Shown here: positions 1 through 10,608 of the stretch, one piece after another
Layout of the letters: each line of letters begins with the position of its first letter
Position numbering within the stretch: the stretch's first letter is position 1
Origin: Ilex aquifolium
Lineage: Eukaryota > Streptophyta > Magnoliopsida > Aquifoliales > Aquifoliaceae
Assembly (NCBI GenBank): GCA_951799425.1
Contig: OX637395.1
Location: 7,522,451-7,586,450 of the forward strand
Direction of reading: 5' to 3'
DNA length: 64,000 nucleotides
The notes under the pieces: model-generated
Databases searched by the model: none
Told to the model about the DNA's origin: nothing
Seen by the model: only the letters and a program-made list of their open reading frames with translations
Position numbers and translations under genes: made by a program

Positions 1-142
1 TTTGTATTTGTTGCTATTGTGGCTAGATTTCAGCGCTAGTGCTGCAACCAATTTCTTGTGCTATGTGTTTGCTGGCTGTGATTGTGAATTCTGAATAGTT
101 GGAAAGTATTATGTTTTCACTTTGCTCTGGTTAGATGCACAG

Positions 143-301
143 AGTGACTGTCTGCAGGAGAGATTGCATAACTGGCATGAAGTCGGTGTAACTAATAGGA
201 CAACTAATACTAGAACTAGCACTGTGGCAAAATTGCAGCCTCTTGAGCATATTCTCCCGAGTGAGTCAGTGACTACTCCAATCCGCTTGAAATCGTCTTA
301 A
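143..301 (+). CDS. 3' terminal exon of an unrecognised gene (5' part outside window)
   Basis: An open reading frame of 52 codons plus a TAA stop (299-301) follows a good acceptor (pyrimidine-containing tract, then GCACAG ending at 142). Its composition looks coding: it contains NWHEVGVTNRTTNTRTST and ends in PSESVTTPIRLKSS, and it is unlike the AT-rich DNA around it. The upstream 142 bases have no obvious continuation and are read as intron. The rest of the gene would lie left of the window. I do not recognise the family. The stretch from 302 to about 900 would hold the 3'UTR. The exon assignment rests on the splice site and open frame only. Confidence 0.5.
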   Translation, partial: SDCLQERLHNWHEVGVTNRTTNTRTSTVAKLQPLEHILPSESVTTPIRLKSS

Positions 302-1209
302 TCACCATTCACGAAGGTTACTATTCACAATCCTTAATTTTTTAATAGAAGCTGTGTTTGGTTTTAACTTTGTATGCCCTCTGTCTTACATAGCTATTTG
401 CATGAATAGTATCGGATGGTGTGTTACAGCCTTTAAGCCATTTTGTGAAAATCTGTCATTTATAGAAAATATCCATCCATTTGTGTAGGTGAATTTATAG
501 GACAAGAACTTGCACTAATTAAATCTTAAAGGGAATAAAGGAGAGCCTTGATAACTTCTAGTCCAGGAATGCATGAATGTTTCCCATCTGAAGATGTCAG
601 CAGCTTCCAAGTTCGGCGTGAACCAGTAATTTAATATGAAGCAGACTGCAGTAAGTTTTTTTCTCCCCATCAATTGGTGACCAGGAAAACAATATCAATG
701 AGTCTTTTATCCGGTCGTTGTGGTACTTTGCATATAAAATTATACCGGATAAATGTAACATATTTTTAACCAAATCTGGCAGCATTGAGCATTGGAAAAT
801 AGAATTGTTGCCTCTGAAGGAAACAATTCCCTGTAGAAATAGAATTGTGGCCTCTAAAAGGAGATCTCAAGTCATTTTTTTTTTCTTTTTTTGTGCTGTC
901 TTCTAACTGAAAAGGTTAACATTGTGCTGATCTGAGTGTCGTTAACATCTTGGTGAAGTGTGAAGAACAGGTCATCTTTCTTATAAAAGGTTTCGCAAAA
1001 AAACCTTATCTGACAGGTGATCGAAATTCTAAAGATGCAGTCATGATATTTGAGCTTCAAAACTGTTTCAAAAGCACACAAATTGTGTTCTTGGCACATT
1101 TCTGAACAAACAGCTCCATAGCAGAGTTAGCTTACAAGTTACAAACAACATGAATCAACTGTTATATGGGTTAGGACATGGGCACAATAAGGCATGAACT
1201 TTATCTTCT
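302..1209. other. 3'UTR of upstream gene and intergenic spacer
   Basis: Contains no convincing coding frame. It includes a partial internal repeat around 800-860, where the segment with AGAATTGT(T/G)GCCTCT occurs twice about 45 bp apart, and a T-rich run at 877-891. It probably holds the polyadenylation region of the gene ending at 301 and the promoter of the lipid transfer protein gene. Confidence 0.4.
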
Positions 1210-1217
1210 CTATATAT
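1210..1217 (+). promoter_or_regulatory. TATA box of the lipid transfer protein gene
   Basis: CTATATAT stands 69 bp before the ATG at 1286, a spacing that fits a short plant 5' leader of about 40 bases. Confidence 0.5.
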
Positions 1218-1285
1218 GAACCATCCTGAGATTCATACATTGTACCGTGAAATCATACATAGATTGATAGAATTCCAGTGAAAAC

Positions 1286-1757
1286 ATGAAGTTTTTTCAC
1301 GAAAAGGCAGTGCCATTGCTGGTTTTATTGGTGGTGATGTCAGGTATGGTACAGGAAAGCAAGGGCCTTCCTTGTGGCAGCACTTTCTTCTCTGCACTGG
1401 TTCAGCTAATACCTTGTAGGGCAGCAGTTGCTCCATTTAGCCCCGTGCCACCAACCGAGGCTTGCTGCACTTCCATCAAAGCTATGGGGCAGCCTTGCTT
1501 GTGCACTATTGTTAATGGTCCTCCAATCTCTGGTGTTGATCGGAACATTGCCATGGAGCTTCCTGAGAAGTGCACTGCTAACTTTGAACCTTGTAACTCT
1601 CTCTCTCCTTCTCTCAACAAATCTTGTAAATTCCATTGTAAATTTATTTTCTGCTTTCTTTTGAATCCTCCATAAAAAAACCAGTCATTTTTTTATTTAT
1701 TTGCTTATATATATATGTATGGTTGTCCCTTTGGTTGCAGGTGGACTCGTGAAATAA
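1286..1757 (+). CDS. Non-specific lipid transfer protein, two exons
   Basis: Secreted small protein of the plant LTP/2S albumin (prolamin) superfamily, expected to bind lipids in a hydrophobic cavity in the cell wall or apoplast. Exon 1 is 1286-1592, intron 1593-1740 (GTAACT...TTGCAG), exon 2 1741-1757, giving 107 residues. Residues 1-27 form a signal peptide (hydrophobic LLVLLVVM core). The mature part has the eight-cysteine pattern C..C..CC..CxC..C..C: PCGS, IPCRA, EACCTS, QPCLC, EKC, EPC. The last cysteine codon is split by the intron (T|GT), and exon 2 adds only GLVK before TAA. Reading through the intron gives a longer frame of 129 residues with an unlikely hydrophobic tail, so the spliced form is preferred. 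The small size, single intron near the 3' end and cysteine spacing fit the family. The exact LTP subtype is not settled. Confidence 0.88.
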
Positions 1758-2458
1758 GATTAGGCAATAGAGCAGGACAAGTTATGAAATAAGTGTCCAG
1801 AGAGCTGCAGTGAGCCTCTCTGTAGAATGATTTTTAACTCTGCCAATAATAAGTTGTCGAATGTTGAAATTATGTACTAAATTATGTAGGTTTTGTCTTT
1901 GATATTTGAGTTGTTTCTGGTTTACTTTTTCTGTATTTCTTGTCTATGGTACTGAAATAGAGATATCATACACATTTGAAGTCAAGATGAATGTACTGTC
2001 TGTAGCTTAAGGCTTATTTCCAGATCTCATGGGGCATACTCCTTTTGAGTTTACTCAATTGTGCCATTCCTTTCACAAAATGAGGGAGGCATTGAAAGGT
2101 GATTAAAACACCAGAGCCATTGAAAAGTGATTGAAGCATTAGAAACGTGGATTACCCGAGCTAAAGATATAAGCAAAAACACTTTCTTGCCAAGCCTTAC
2201 TGTAACCAACCTCGTAAATCTGACTTAATCTTACGCATAGAGGAATGATACTTGCTTGACTAGGTCATCATAAGAAAATACTGTTAAGTCTCTTGGAAGT
2301 GAGGGAAGGTGCCGTAAAACTAGAGCCAGCTGAAAAGGTGAAAAATAGAAAAGAAGCGTTGACAAAATCTGAAAGGTTAGCTGCTCTAGCAACCAGAATC
2401 ACAGATTGAAGCCAAAAAAAAAAAATGCTATACCATCAAACCTACCAACTGTTGAGTA
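1758..2458. other. LTP 3'UTR and intergenic
   Basis: About 250 bases after the stop codon are T-rich with AATAA-like signals around 1846-1850 and likely hold the 3'UTR. No coding frame or clear repeat was seen in the remainder. Confidence 0.4.
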
Positions 2459-2466
2459 ATTGCATG

Positions 2467-2811
2467 TAGGGGTGTTAATCAAGTCGAGCACGCGCCTGAC
2501 CTCGTCAAATTCATTTTCTTAAACGAGCTTAAAAAATTATTTAAGTTTGGCTTGTTTAGAAAATGAGCCGAGCCTGAGCCCGGGCCGAACCTGAGTTGAA
2601 CCCAGGCTAAACCCAAGTTGAGCCCGAGTAGCTCGATTATTTTACATATAAACGAGCTGAGATTTGCGAATTCGAGCCGAGCTTTTTAGGCTTGTTTTTC
2701 TAAACGAGCCTAACAAATTGTTCAAGTTCAGCTCGTTTAGAACACGAGTTGAGCTTGAACCGAGTCTTATCCGAGTCAAGTTCGAGTAGCTCGTCTCGAT
2801 TAACACACCTA
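2467..2811. mobile_element. hAT-like MITE (GAGC-rich family)
   Basis: A 345-bp element begins TAGGGGTGTTAATCAAG and ends in GATTAACACACCTA, giving inverted termini of about 14 bp. It is bounded by a perfect 8-bp direct repeat, ATTGCATG at 2459-2466 and 2812-2819, the target duplication size of hAT elements. The interior is made of degenerate GAGCCGAGC / CTCGAGTTCG motifs on both strands and has no coding capacity. Related copies lie at 5290, 21092 and 34470. Confidence 0.85.
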
Positions 2812-2819
2812 ATTGCATG

Positions 2820-4225
2820 TAAGTGGACAATAACAGTCATGAAAGATGAAGCTCATGTCTCAGTTCCTAAGTTCTAAACAAAGAAGCAAACACGACTTCC
2901 CAAAATTGCATGAAAAATTAGGTATTAGGTTAAAAATCACATGATTTTGAAAATAAAGATCGAAAATCATATGTTTGGAAAATAGTTCCGCTTCTATGAG
3001 CATATGAGATAGTTTTAAAAAAATCACATAAAGTTCAGATCAATTGAGCAAAATCAAGAGGGATTGGAACCCGAAAGGATGGACAAGTTGGCCATGAGCC
3101 TACCATACAAAATTGGAGGTTCTGAGTTTGAGTCTCCTCTTACGGCCACCAACAGGAATTTATAGAGTAATTGTTTGGTGTATGTAGGATTGGAGACTAT
3201 ATGTCTGGGATGATTAGTTGGGTACTCTTTTGAGGTTTAGAGATAAAATATCCATATGTGATCGAAATTAATTCTGAATATAATATATTTGGTGCCTCAT
3301 CATCATAATTGAGACCTTAGTATACTATAAAACATAAGAAAATGATACTAAATTGGTCATAACACTACAAGGTAGGACATCTAAATCAAATGATTGTTGA
3401 CATGTATCTATGATTAAAGCCTGAAGCCCTAGCCTGAATAAGCTGATCTGATAAAGGCTCATACTCAACACCCATGAATAACTTTGACAGAATCAGAAAG
3501 GATGGCACATGGAAATAAGCCATTCCACATGATTCTCAGTCCTAGCAAAATAATTTGGCCCTTTTGGGTATTTAGGGTGTACTCAGTGCACGAAATTTCC
3601 GCTATTGCGGGATTTGGGGAGAATTAGATGTACGCAAGCTTACAACTGCCAACAAAGAGGCTGTTTCCGCGGCCCTTTTGGTTATTTCTGGTTTATAATT
3701 ATGGGGAGTTCTGTTTTGAAAATGAACACAGCTCAATCATTGAAATGTTCCCTTTCTTTATTGAAAAGATCCACTTAGAAGAATCTTGATCCACACAAAT
3801 ATTACTTTCCTCTCGATCCCTCTAATATTGGACCACTAACCGTGAATTCAAATAAAATTCATAGTTTTCAAGTAAATCTCGCCAATATACGTTGGATTAT
3901 CCATCTTTGAGGGAATTAGTCTTCCAAGGGACCCCAATCCTACCACTCAATCACCTTGCTGAAAAAAAAGTGATGATAATGTCTACATACATTTGTCATA
4001 TGAACTGAAAATCAAAACTAACCATCAATAAAACCCAATTGTTTTTTCCTTTCCTGTCCTTTAATTTTGCCTTCTTGATAGTCAATAAGTAGCAAACTCT
4101 TAGCCCCAATCCCTCTCTTTGAACCTTGCCAATACTTTAGTGTTACAACCACTTTTGAAAACCCAATCTTACTCTTCTTTTATTTAATATCACACCTCAT
4201 AAAGGGTGTGGAACTGAACCTCCCC
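2820..4225. other. Intergenic DNA with a SINE-like remnant
   Basis: No coding frame. Around 3075-3145 there is a tRNA-like pair of motifs (GGACAAGTTGGCCATGAG as a possible A box and GGTTCTGAGTTTGAGTCTC as a possible B box), suggesting a decayed tRNA-derived SINE. The rest is AT-rich and featureless to me. Confidence 0.35.
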
Positions 4226-4235
4226 TTTATATATT
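4226..4235 (+). promoter_or_regulatory. TATA box of the thaumatin-like gene
   Basis: TTTATATATT lies 74 bp upstream of the ATG at 4309 and follows a C-rich stretch. It is well placed for a short plant leader. Confidence 0.6.
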
Positions 4236-4308
4236 ACTCTTCTCATCTGTTGTTGGAGCCAACATAACCTCAACTATCACATCTTTTAGAACTCCATACC
4301 TCAACCTC

Positions 4309-5031
4309 ATGGCACTGTTTCATCTTTCCCTCATCCTGGTATTTTCATGCTGGGGTTGTGGTTTTTCCGGTACCAATGCTGCGGTTTTCACATTGCAGAA
4401 TAGATGTGAGAGGACTATATGGCCAGGGATCCTATCAGGTGCTGGAAGACCTCAACTAGTCAATGGTGGGCTCGAGTTAAAGCAAAATGAGAAAATAAAC
4501 ATCAATGCACCTAAAGGGTGGTCAGGCCGGTTTTGGGCTCGTAGCGAGTGCTCCTTTGATCGATCTGGCAAGGGACGCTGCATCACTGGCGACTGTGGAG
4601 GTGTTCTACAATGTGCAGGGGCCGGTGGTGCACCGCCTGCATCGCTTGCTGAGTTCACCCTAGATAGCCCCCTTGACTTCTATGATGTTAGCCTTGTTGA
4701 TGGATTCAACATTCCCATTTCAATAGTACCATCTGGTGGATCTGGCAATTGTACCGAGGTGAGATGTCTTTCGGACTTGAACCTACCGTGTCCCAGGGAC
4801 CTGCAAATGATTTCAAACGGCCGTGTCGTAGCATGTAAGAGTGCATGCATGGCTTTCAACAAACCGGAATACTGCTGCACTGGGGATTATAATGACCCCA
4901 AGAAATGCAAGCCTACAAGGTATTCTGAGGTGTTCAAAGCTGCTTGCCCAACAGCTTATAGCTACGCCTATGATGATGCCACAAGCACTTTTACTTGTGA
5001 AGGAGCTAATTACTTGATTTCATTTTGTTAG
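4309..5031 (+). CDS. Thaumatin-like protein (PR-5 family)
   Basis: Secreted thaumatin-fold protein of 240 residues, the usual size for a large TLP. PR-5 members act in the apoplast or cell wall in defence and development, some with beta-glucan binding or antifungal activity. Residues 1-24 are a signal peptide ending at GTNA|AVFTL. The mature protein has all 16 cysteines expected for eight disulfides. The family signature is present as the stretch from GRFWARSECSFD through GRCITGDCGG, and the acidic-cleft residues (R in FWAR, E in AEFTL, D in DFYDVSLVDGFN and later) can be seen. The frame is uninterrupted, so the gene appears intronless. The C-terminus ends at the conserved final Cys (ISFC). 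There is no N-terminal or C-terminal kinase domain. Function beyond the family level cannot be inferred. Confidence 0.95.
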   Translation: MALFHLSLILVFSCWGCGFSGTNAAVFTLQNRCERTIWPGILSGAGRPQLVNGGLELKQNEKININAPKGWSGRFWARSECSFDRSGKGRCITGDCGGVLQCAGAGGAPPASLAEFTLDSPLDFYDVSLVDGFNIPISIVPSGGSGNCTEVRCLSDLNLPCPRDLQMISNGRVVACKSACMAFNKPEYCCTGDYNDPKKCKPTRYSEVFKAACPTAYSYAYDDATSTFTCEGANYLISFC

Positions 5032-5289
5032 ATTAATATTAGAACAATCAAATTGCTCCGTTACAATCCAAATCAATCAAAGAAAGCAGATTTGATGAGA
5101 TATGAATGAAAATTTGATGGTTATATACATGCAAGTCATGTGATTTGATAACTGTGTTCAAACAAATTCAGGCAGCTTTCTTTAATGGGAACATCAAGAT
5201 TTATGATATCTTGCTTTTGTTTATTTATGGATAGATAGGGCAGTTGTGACTCAGACTTCTGATGGAGATAAGGTAGTTGGATTTAAGGA

Positions 5290-5439
5290 TAGAATTGATA
5301 ATCGAGTTATGCTACTCGGATTCAACTCATATAGGGCTCGACTCAAGTTGAACTTGAACAATTTTTTAGAATCGTTTAAAAAAACGAGTTTAATGGGCTC
5401 GACTCGAGCTTATAAAGTTCGACTCGATTATCAGCCCTA
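5290..5439. mobile_element. hAT-like MITE, short copy of the GAGC-rich family
   Basis: A 150-bp element runs from TAGAATTGATAATCGAG to CTCGATTATCAGCCCTA, so the termini are inverted repeats. The flanks TTTAAGGA (5282-5289) and TTCAGGGA (5440-5447) match at 6 of 8 positions and look like an aged 8-bp target duplication. It lies about 260 bp after the thaumatin-like stop codon. Confidence 0.65.
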
Positions 5440-6604
5440 TTCAGGGAGACCACGTTTGAATCATCATTGGCTAAGATTTGCCCCTCTCATCCTGCAAACA
5501 CTGACGTGTTATTGAGCGGACATGTGACATAGTTGATTCATGATCAATCGATTCTCATCACACGATTGTGTTTGGCCGAACTTCACGCTCTGAAGTTCTT
5601 CCAACTTTTGACTATTCGGACTCCAGGGGCATGAATTTTGGTACTTATACCATGTGATACCTTCCAGCACAATGATTAGAAAACAGTGTACATTGGTGAA
5701 TTGCACATTCTCGCTGGGGGTACTTCATGGCCTCCAGAAGCATTTTTGCTAATTCTCCAAAATAGTAGGAGAGTGAGGGTTGAACATTAGGAGAGAAACA
5801 GTGAACTTTCTCCAATTTGTTCATTCCACTGTGTGAAAATATTGTTGAAGCTAAGCTTCAGAAATAAAGTAGCAATGAATCACCACAGTACTTTCACCCT
5901 GTAATTCACACAGATCATCTGATCCCAGCCGAAACCTTCTAACCACTGCTTTGATATACTCCCATTCTTCACCTTTTCTCCACGAGCAATGCTAAAAAGA
6001 CCTAATTTTGAAACTTAATTAGATACCTAATTCATTGTAGCTATTGGTTTAGTTGTAACATATGTAACATGGAATCCACTTGCAACTGATACCTTTCTTA
6101 GTGGAAGATCGGAAAGGAAAAACTAGAATGGAATTTTTTGAAATCACACTCTTAAGAGTGGATTTGAGGTGGGATTTATGTGAAATTGGTTGGACAATCC
6201 CAATTGAACACAGTACATTACATAATCTACAAGGTGAATCTGAGCATATGCTATACAATAAGAATAATCTGCTACAGCATGATAACCTCTAAGAGTCTCA
6301 ATCTGGGTTATAAGTGAAAATAACACCACTCTTTGGCTTCACAAGGCCCACATTCCACACTCCAGTGCAATGAAATGGATAAGTTACCTCTGCTTTCTTC
6401 TCCCATTCTTCCTTTCCCCTACGATTTGTTTTTATTGGACTAACCGAAAAAGGCAGTGAAATTTATTTCTTTTTACTTGAACACACGCATTTCGCCCGAG
6501 TATCCGTGAGTGTCTACACCAAAAAGAAGAAATTTTATAAGGAAAGATAAAGTTGGCTGGAGATTCATGTGAGTTTCAACTAAAAAGTGATTTCTTTGGT
6601 GTAC
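5440..6604. other. Spacer between thaumatin-like and bHLH genes
   Basis: Separates the 3' ends of two convergent genes. It should contain the last short exon and 3'UTR of the bHLH gene, which I could not place with certainty. On the minus strand, one open stretch after an AG acceptor near 6385 continues for about 29 codons, but it lacks the C-x-C tail typical of the family. No repeat was recognised. Confidence 0.35.
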
Positions 6605-8796
6605 CTGGACCTGTTTCTGAAGGTCTTTAATGTACTCAACTGCCAAATCTAACATATCTGCTGTATTTGTTTGCTGCCAATGGAAAAACGTGAGTTTCTA
6701 ACTTTCTCTAGCATAAGAAATGAATGTCAAAGAGAGAACCTAAAAACTACCTTGTCCATGTTTGGAAAAAGCTCTTGCAGCTTTCTCATTCTTTCGCTTA
6801 TCCGTGTTCTTCTCATCTGAAATTTGTAGAGCCCAAATGAACACAATGGTAAGTTCACGCTGGTGCTTAATTCATTTTGAGTAATATAGAAATATAATTT
6901 TTGTTTGATCAGAGTGAAGTAAAAATAATTGGGATACAATAGGTAGAGCTTTACCCTTTCTGCAATGCTTCGCGGGTGAGTGGCGAAACCCCTTTTGGCG
7001 CGGATCTTACAAGGAATAGAATCTTGTTGAAACTGCAAAAACTTCTCTATGGCAGCCATCTCAGCAGAAGTTTTTGGCAAGCTCAAATGGTGAGTCAAAC
7101 CAGGATTGTTATTTCTAGAGTTAACATTCTGATAAGAAAAGGTAACATCAATGACTCAAGAAACACAAACAGAGGACATAAAATTTACTGATAATTCAGG
7201 AATGGTACCTCAAATTCCAATGAATTCAAACTAGGAAACATCTTCACATCACCATCCCTGTTTCTTTTTAAGCTCTTAAATGTAGAATCATTCCAAGAAT
7301 CATTTAAAATGCTGGGGGCATAACATCCATTGGTGTTAGTACCACTCCCCAAGTGTCCATTCTCATGGCTACCTGTCCCTATGCTTTCATTTACATTTTC
7401 AGCAATCTGAGGCATGAACCTTGAGCAAGAAGATGGCCCGGATGAGAAGTTGTTATGATTATTCAGTCTGACAGTTGAACAACTGGTTTCTCCAAAGGTT
7501 CCATTACTAGCTCTCGTCACAGAAAATCCTGAAATCGATAGAGGAATCTCAGCAACCCTATCTTAAACCAATGAGAAATGATCAATTACAAATCACAAAT
7601 TGCTTGAAACATTTATTAGATGCAAAACATGAGAGCTCCAATAGCTCCACTAAATCAATTACTACAAGCTGAAGATTCAAGACTATGTAAAGCTTAAATT
7701 CTTAAAGACTTTGTAGCAAGGTGGTGCTGGCATGAACAGCCATTTTACAAATAAGCAAAACAGCTACATTTATACCCAATTCGTTCATCCCTCCCATTCA
7801 TTTTCAACTCACCAAAAAAAAGTGGGTAATGATCATTTTATCTCCCATGCCCAAAAAGGAAAAAAACAAAAGCATCATTTAGCAGTATTTTTACTCTTTC
7901 CCCACCTTTTCTGATCAGATCCAAAAGAAAAGAGGCTAAAATTCAAATTTTTTTTTTTTTTTTTCAGTCAAGCGAAGCAGACAACGAGGTTGGAACCCGC
8001 GACTTTAAAGTGCAACTGCAGGCTAACCACTAACCTCAAAGTCAATTCTATTTACTGTACACAAATGGTAGAGATCTCTGCTAGTTTAACTTTTAAGCAC
8101 ATCCATTAAAGTACAAATTAAGAACTTTTTTTACTAAATTTGCAATTCAATTAATTTAAAGTAAATCGAAATTGTTAGTTAAAGCAAGAATAATGGAGTA
8201 CCAGAGAAGAATTCAGCTGGAGAACTACTCTGCCTGATAAGATTGGAGCAATTAGCATTAGGAGTCCTCAGTTCTATCGGACTTTCCATCTTCACAGCAG
8301 AGTACGACCCAACATCAGCGGCAGAGGCGGAGCTCACAGCCGGTAGAGGTGGCGGCGGAGGTGGAGGATTTGTTTTGTAAATCATCTCCGAAGCAGAAGA
8401 GGAGAATCCATTATTCAGTTGTGAATCAGATAGTTTCTTTACTTGCTGATTAATCATGGACTTGGACAAGTTCAGATTTGAATCCGAATTGATTGGCGGC
8501 GTTGCGAACACAGAGTCAGATCCAGATTCAGGACCCGCCACCGATTGAGGGTTGAAATAATCACCACCACTACCATTGTCAAGAAGATCAGCAAAGAAGG
8601 AGCTCGGAGCAGAGCGGCACCACATTAACTCCGAGCTCTGCTGTTGCTTCTGATAATCACCATGATACAGATCACAACTTATTAACTCTTTGCTCTTCAA
8701 CGACTCTTCTTCCACAAACGAGTGCTTAAACCCAGAAGACGAAAACAAAAGACTACCACTAGTCATGTCTCTCGGAATCGAGGCTGAGCTATACAT
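6605..8796 (-). CDS. bHLH transcription factor, bHLH122/bHLH130 (FBH) type
   Basis: Nuclear transcription factor; Arabidopsis relatives (bHLH80/81/122/130) bind E-boxes and act in flowering and guard-cell regulation. Coding exons: 8796-8202, 7528-7209, 7128-6955, 6816-6751, 6673-6605, with GT-AG borders and frames that join exactly (408 codons). The true start is ATG at 8796 (MYSSASIPRD); an in-frame TTG lies two codons upstream. Conserved motifs in order: WCRSAPSSFFADLLD near residue 60, a proline run, NLIRQSSSPAEFFS at the exon 1 end, SWNDSTFKSLKR, LSLPKTSAEM, DSIPCKIRAKRGFATHPRSI leading into the basic region, helix 1 RRTRISERMRKLQELFPNMDK, then QTNTADMLDLAVEYIKDLQ. The usual VRRTRIS reads MRRTRIS here because exon 4 begins with ATG. 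The final exon, normally about 20 residues with CxC, was not found, so the 3' end is incomplete. Confidence 0.9.
7947..8050 (-). repeat. tRNA-like SINE fragment in bHLH intron 1
   Basis: Read on the minus strand, TTAGTGGTTAGCC resembles an A box and GGGTTCCAACC a B box about 35 bases later. The unit ends in an A-run (T-run at 7949-7964 on plus). This suggests a short tRNA-derived retroposon inside the first intron. No target duplication was identified. Confidence 0.4.
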
Positions 8797-9054
8797 ACTC
8801 AAGAGAGAGAGAAGTCCTAAGAATTTCGATTGGTATCACAATACACAAGAAACTGCTTGCAATTTTCCCTACTGTTGATTTTTTTTTGGTCACTCTAACT
8901 TCAACAAATCCTTATAAAAAAATAAGCTTTCAACGAAATGATTTGAACCCAACAGCTTAATATGAACTCAATAGCTTCAAATCCTGATTGATTTTTGCTT
9001 CTTTGCCATTACAGGAGCTCTGGGTAGTAATTTTTATGGCAAAAGGTAGAGAAG

Positions 9055-9082
9055 CAGAGGAGGAGGAGGAGGAGGAGGAGGA

Positions 9083-9116
<34 letters not shown>
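9055..9116. repeat. (GAG)n/(GA)n microsatellite in bHLH 5' leader
   Basis: About 11 GAG triplets are followed by about 14 GA dinucleotides. On the transcribed (minus) strand this is a CT-rich tract, common in plant 5'UTRs, lying about 260-320 bp upstream of the bHLH ATG. Confidence 0.85.
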
Positions 9117-9119
<3 letters not shown>

Positions 9120-9202
9120 CTCTTTTCTTTTGTTTTCACTTCTGTGAAACCGAAAAATGGCACGACTGAGGCAACTACTACTTTTGGGCTGGTGACTCTA
9201 TT

Positions 9203-9213
9203 CTATATTTATT
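9203..9213 (-). promoter_or_regulatory. Possible TATA box of the bHLH gene
   Basis: AATAAATATAG on the minus strand sits about 410 bp upstream of the ATG, upstream of the CT-rich tract. This implies a 5'UTR of roughly 380 bases. Assigned by position and composition only. Confidence 0.35.
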
Positions 9214-9948
9214 GACTGGATTCCTTCAAATTGCCCTCATTCTTACTCTGTTATTACGATACCTACCATTGAAGCTTAGGTCTATGTACACGTCGACAAA
9301 ATTTAGCACGATCCGATTTCGGAATATAACATGATTATATTCTTTATTTCGCACATTTCGATTAATTTATTTTCTAGTACGGTTAAAGTTAGACTATCCA
9401 TATCGAAATTAAAGTATTTATAAGGGATAAATCCCTTCTTATTTTCTAATTTTATGAAGACTTCCTTAAATATATCGATGTCTATGATGACTTATTATTT
9501 TGATAAAATTATTTCATTGGGACATGCAACAAAAAAGAGATCCTATCAACTTAAGTGGGTTTCTTACTAATATTTAATAAATAATATATTATTAAAATAT
9601 TAAAAGAGATCTAGATCTATTTTGGTATTATACATGAACTTCTTTTTATTTATTTATTTATTTTTATTTTTATTTTTATTTTGCTCGACGTTATCTAAAA
9701 CTTTGAAGCATACAAGGCCTTTTGCTTTGCTTACGGGTTAGCAAACCTGACCCTACCCTTGGCGGCCCTAATGAGCGAATGGGTCAAAGAACGATACAAC
9801 AACCAGCTTTACATGCTGTGATTAATTTTTTAATTAACATTAAGTAATGATTAATTATCTCTCTAAACTAAAATCATCCCTCCATTTCCATCTCTGTCTC
9901 TCTAAATAAACAATTCCCTCTTTAAGCACTTATTTGTTTCCATCTCTT
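9214..9948. other. AT-rich intergenic DNA
   Basis: No coding frame or clear element. It holds a (TTTA)n/(TTTTTA)n simple repeat around 9643-9680. Confidence 0.4.
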
Positions 9949-9964
9949 AGAAATAAATCTCATT

Positions 9965-10193
9965 AATTCCAAGGGTAGTTCAAGTGGTAATAAGGACATG
10001 TTGTAAATCCAAACGTCTTGAGTTTGAATTTTGACAATCTTTTGGGGTCAGACTATGAGGAATTTATTCCTCATGAATACTCTAGTCCCGGCGTAGATGA
10101 CCTATTTTTTACCGGATCAGAGAGAAAATTAATCGAAATGCGCATAAGCTGACCCGAACACCCATGCCCGTTGAATCAAAAAAAAAAAACAAA
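9965..10193 (+). mobile_element. SINE with 16-bp target duplication
   Basis: A 229-bp retroposon has a tRNA-like A box (GGGTAGTTCAAGTGGTAA at 9973-9990), a B box (GAGTTTGAATTTT at 10020-10032), a conserved body with TAGTCCCGG and GCTGACCCGAACACCC, and an A-run near 10178-10189. AGAAATAAATC(T/C)CATT occurs at 9949-9964 and 10194-10209 (15 of 16 matching), a clear target duplication. Related copies are at 41041, 45157 and 61147. Confidence 0.85.
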
Positions 10194-10208
10194 AGAAATA
10201 AATCCCAT

Positions 10209-10608
10209 TTCCTCTTTCAAAATTTCAATTCTCTCTCTCTTGACTTGACTTGACTTGACTTGGGGTGTATATCTTTGACTTGGGATGTATATCTTTAACT
10301 TGTCAGCTCTTTGGTTTCATTTTTCATGATTCCATAATTCTAGGCAGGCAAGAAAAACGAAAACAAGTTAGCTGAAAGAAAAGAACAAATAGAAAGTGTG
10401 CAGCACAAGGAGAGTAGAAGAAACGCAAAGCGTTAAAGAGAAGGCGTTTGATCCAATAAGCATCACAAATTACATCGAACATATCGTTTGGAAAGCATCA
10501 AGAAAAAGTTTTATGGTTAATACTTCGAATTTCGAAATTCGAGTCTAGTAAATAATATTTTAAGGTCATAGTCTCGGATTCTACATTTTTTTTATTTGTG
10601 GATACATT
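10209..10608. other. Intergenic spacer
   Basis: Contains (TTGACTTGAC)-type short repeats at 10239-10262 and a duplicated phrase GGG(G/A)TGTATATCTTTGACTTG at 10263-10300. No coding frame. Confidence 0.4.

Noticed and set aside
8988-9215. Poly-Glu open frame on the plus strand
   Set aside because: A product of the (GAG)n/(GA)n microsatellite in the leader of the minus-strand bHLH gene.
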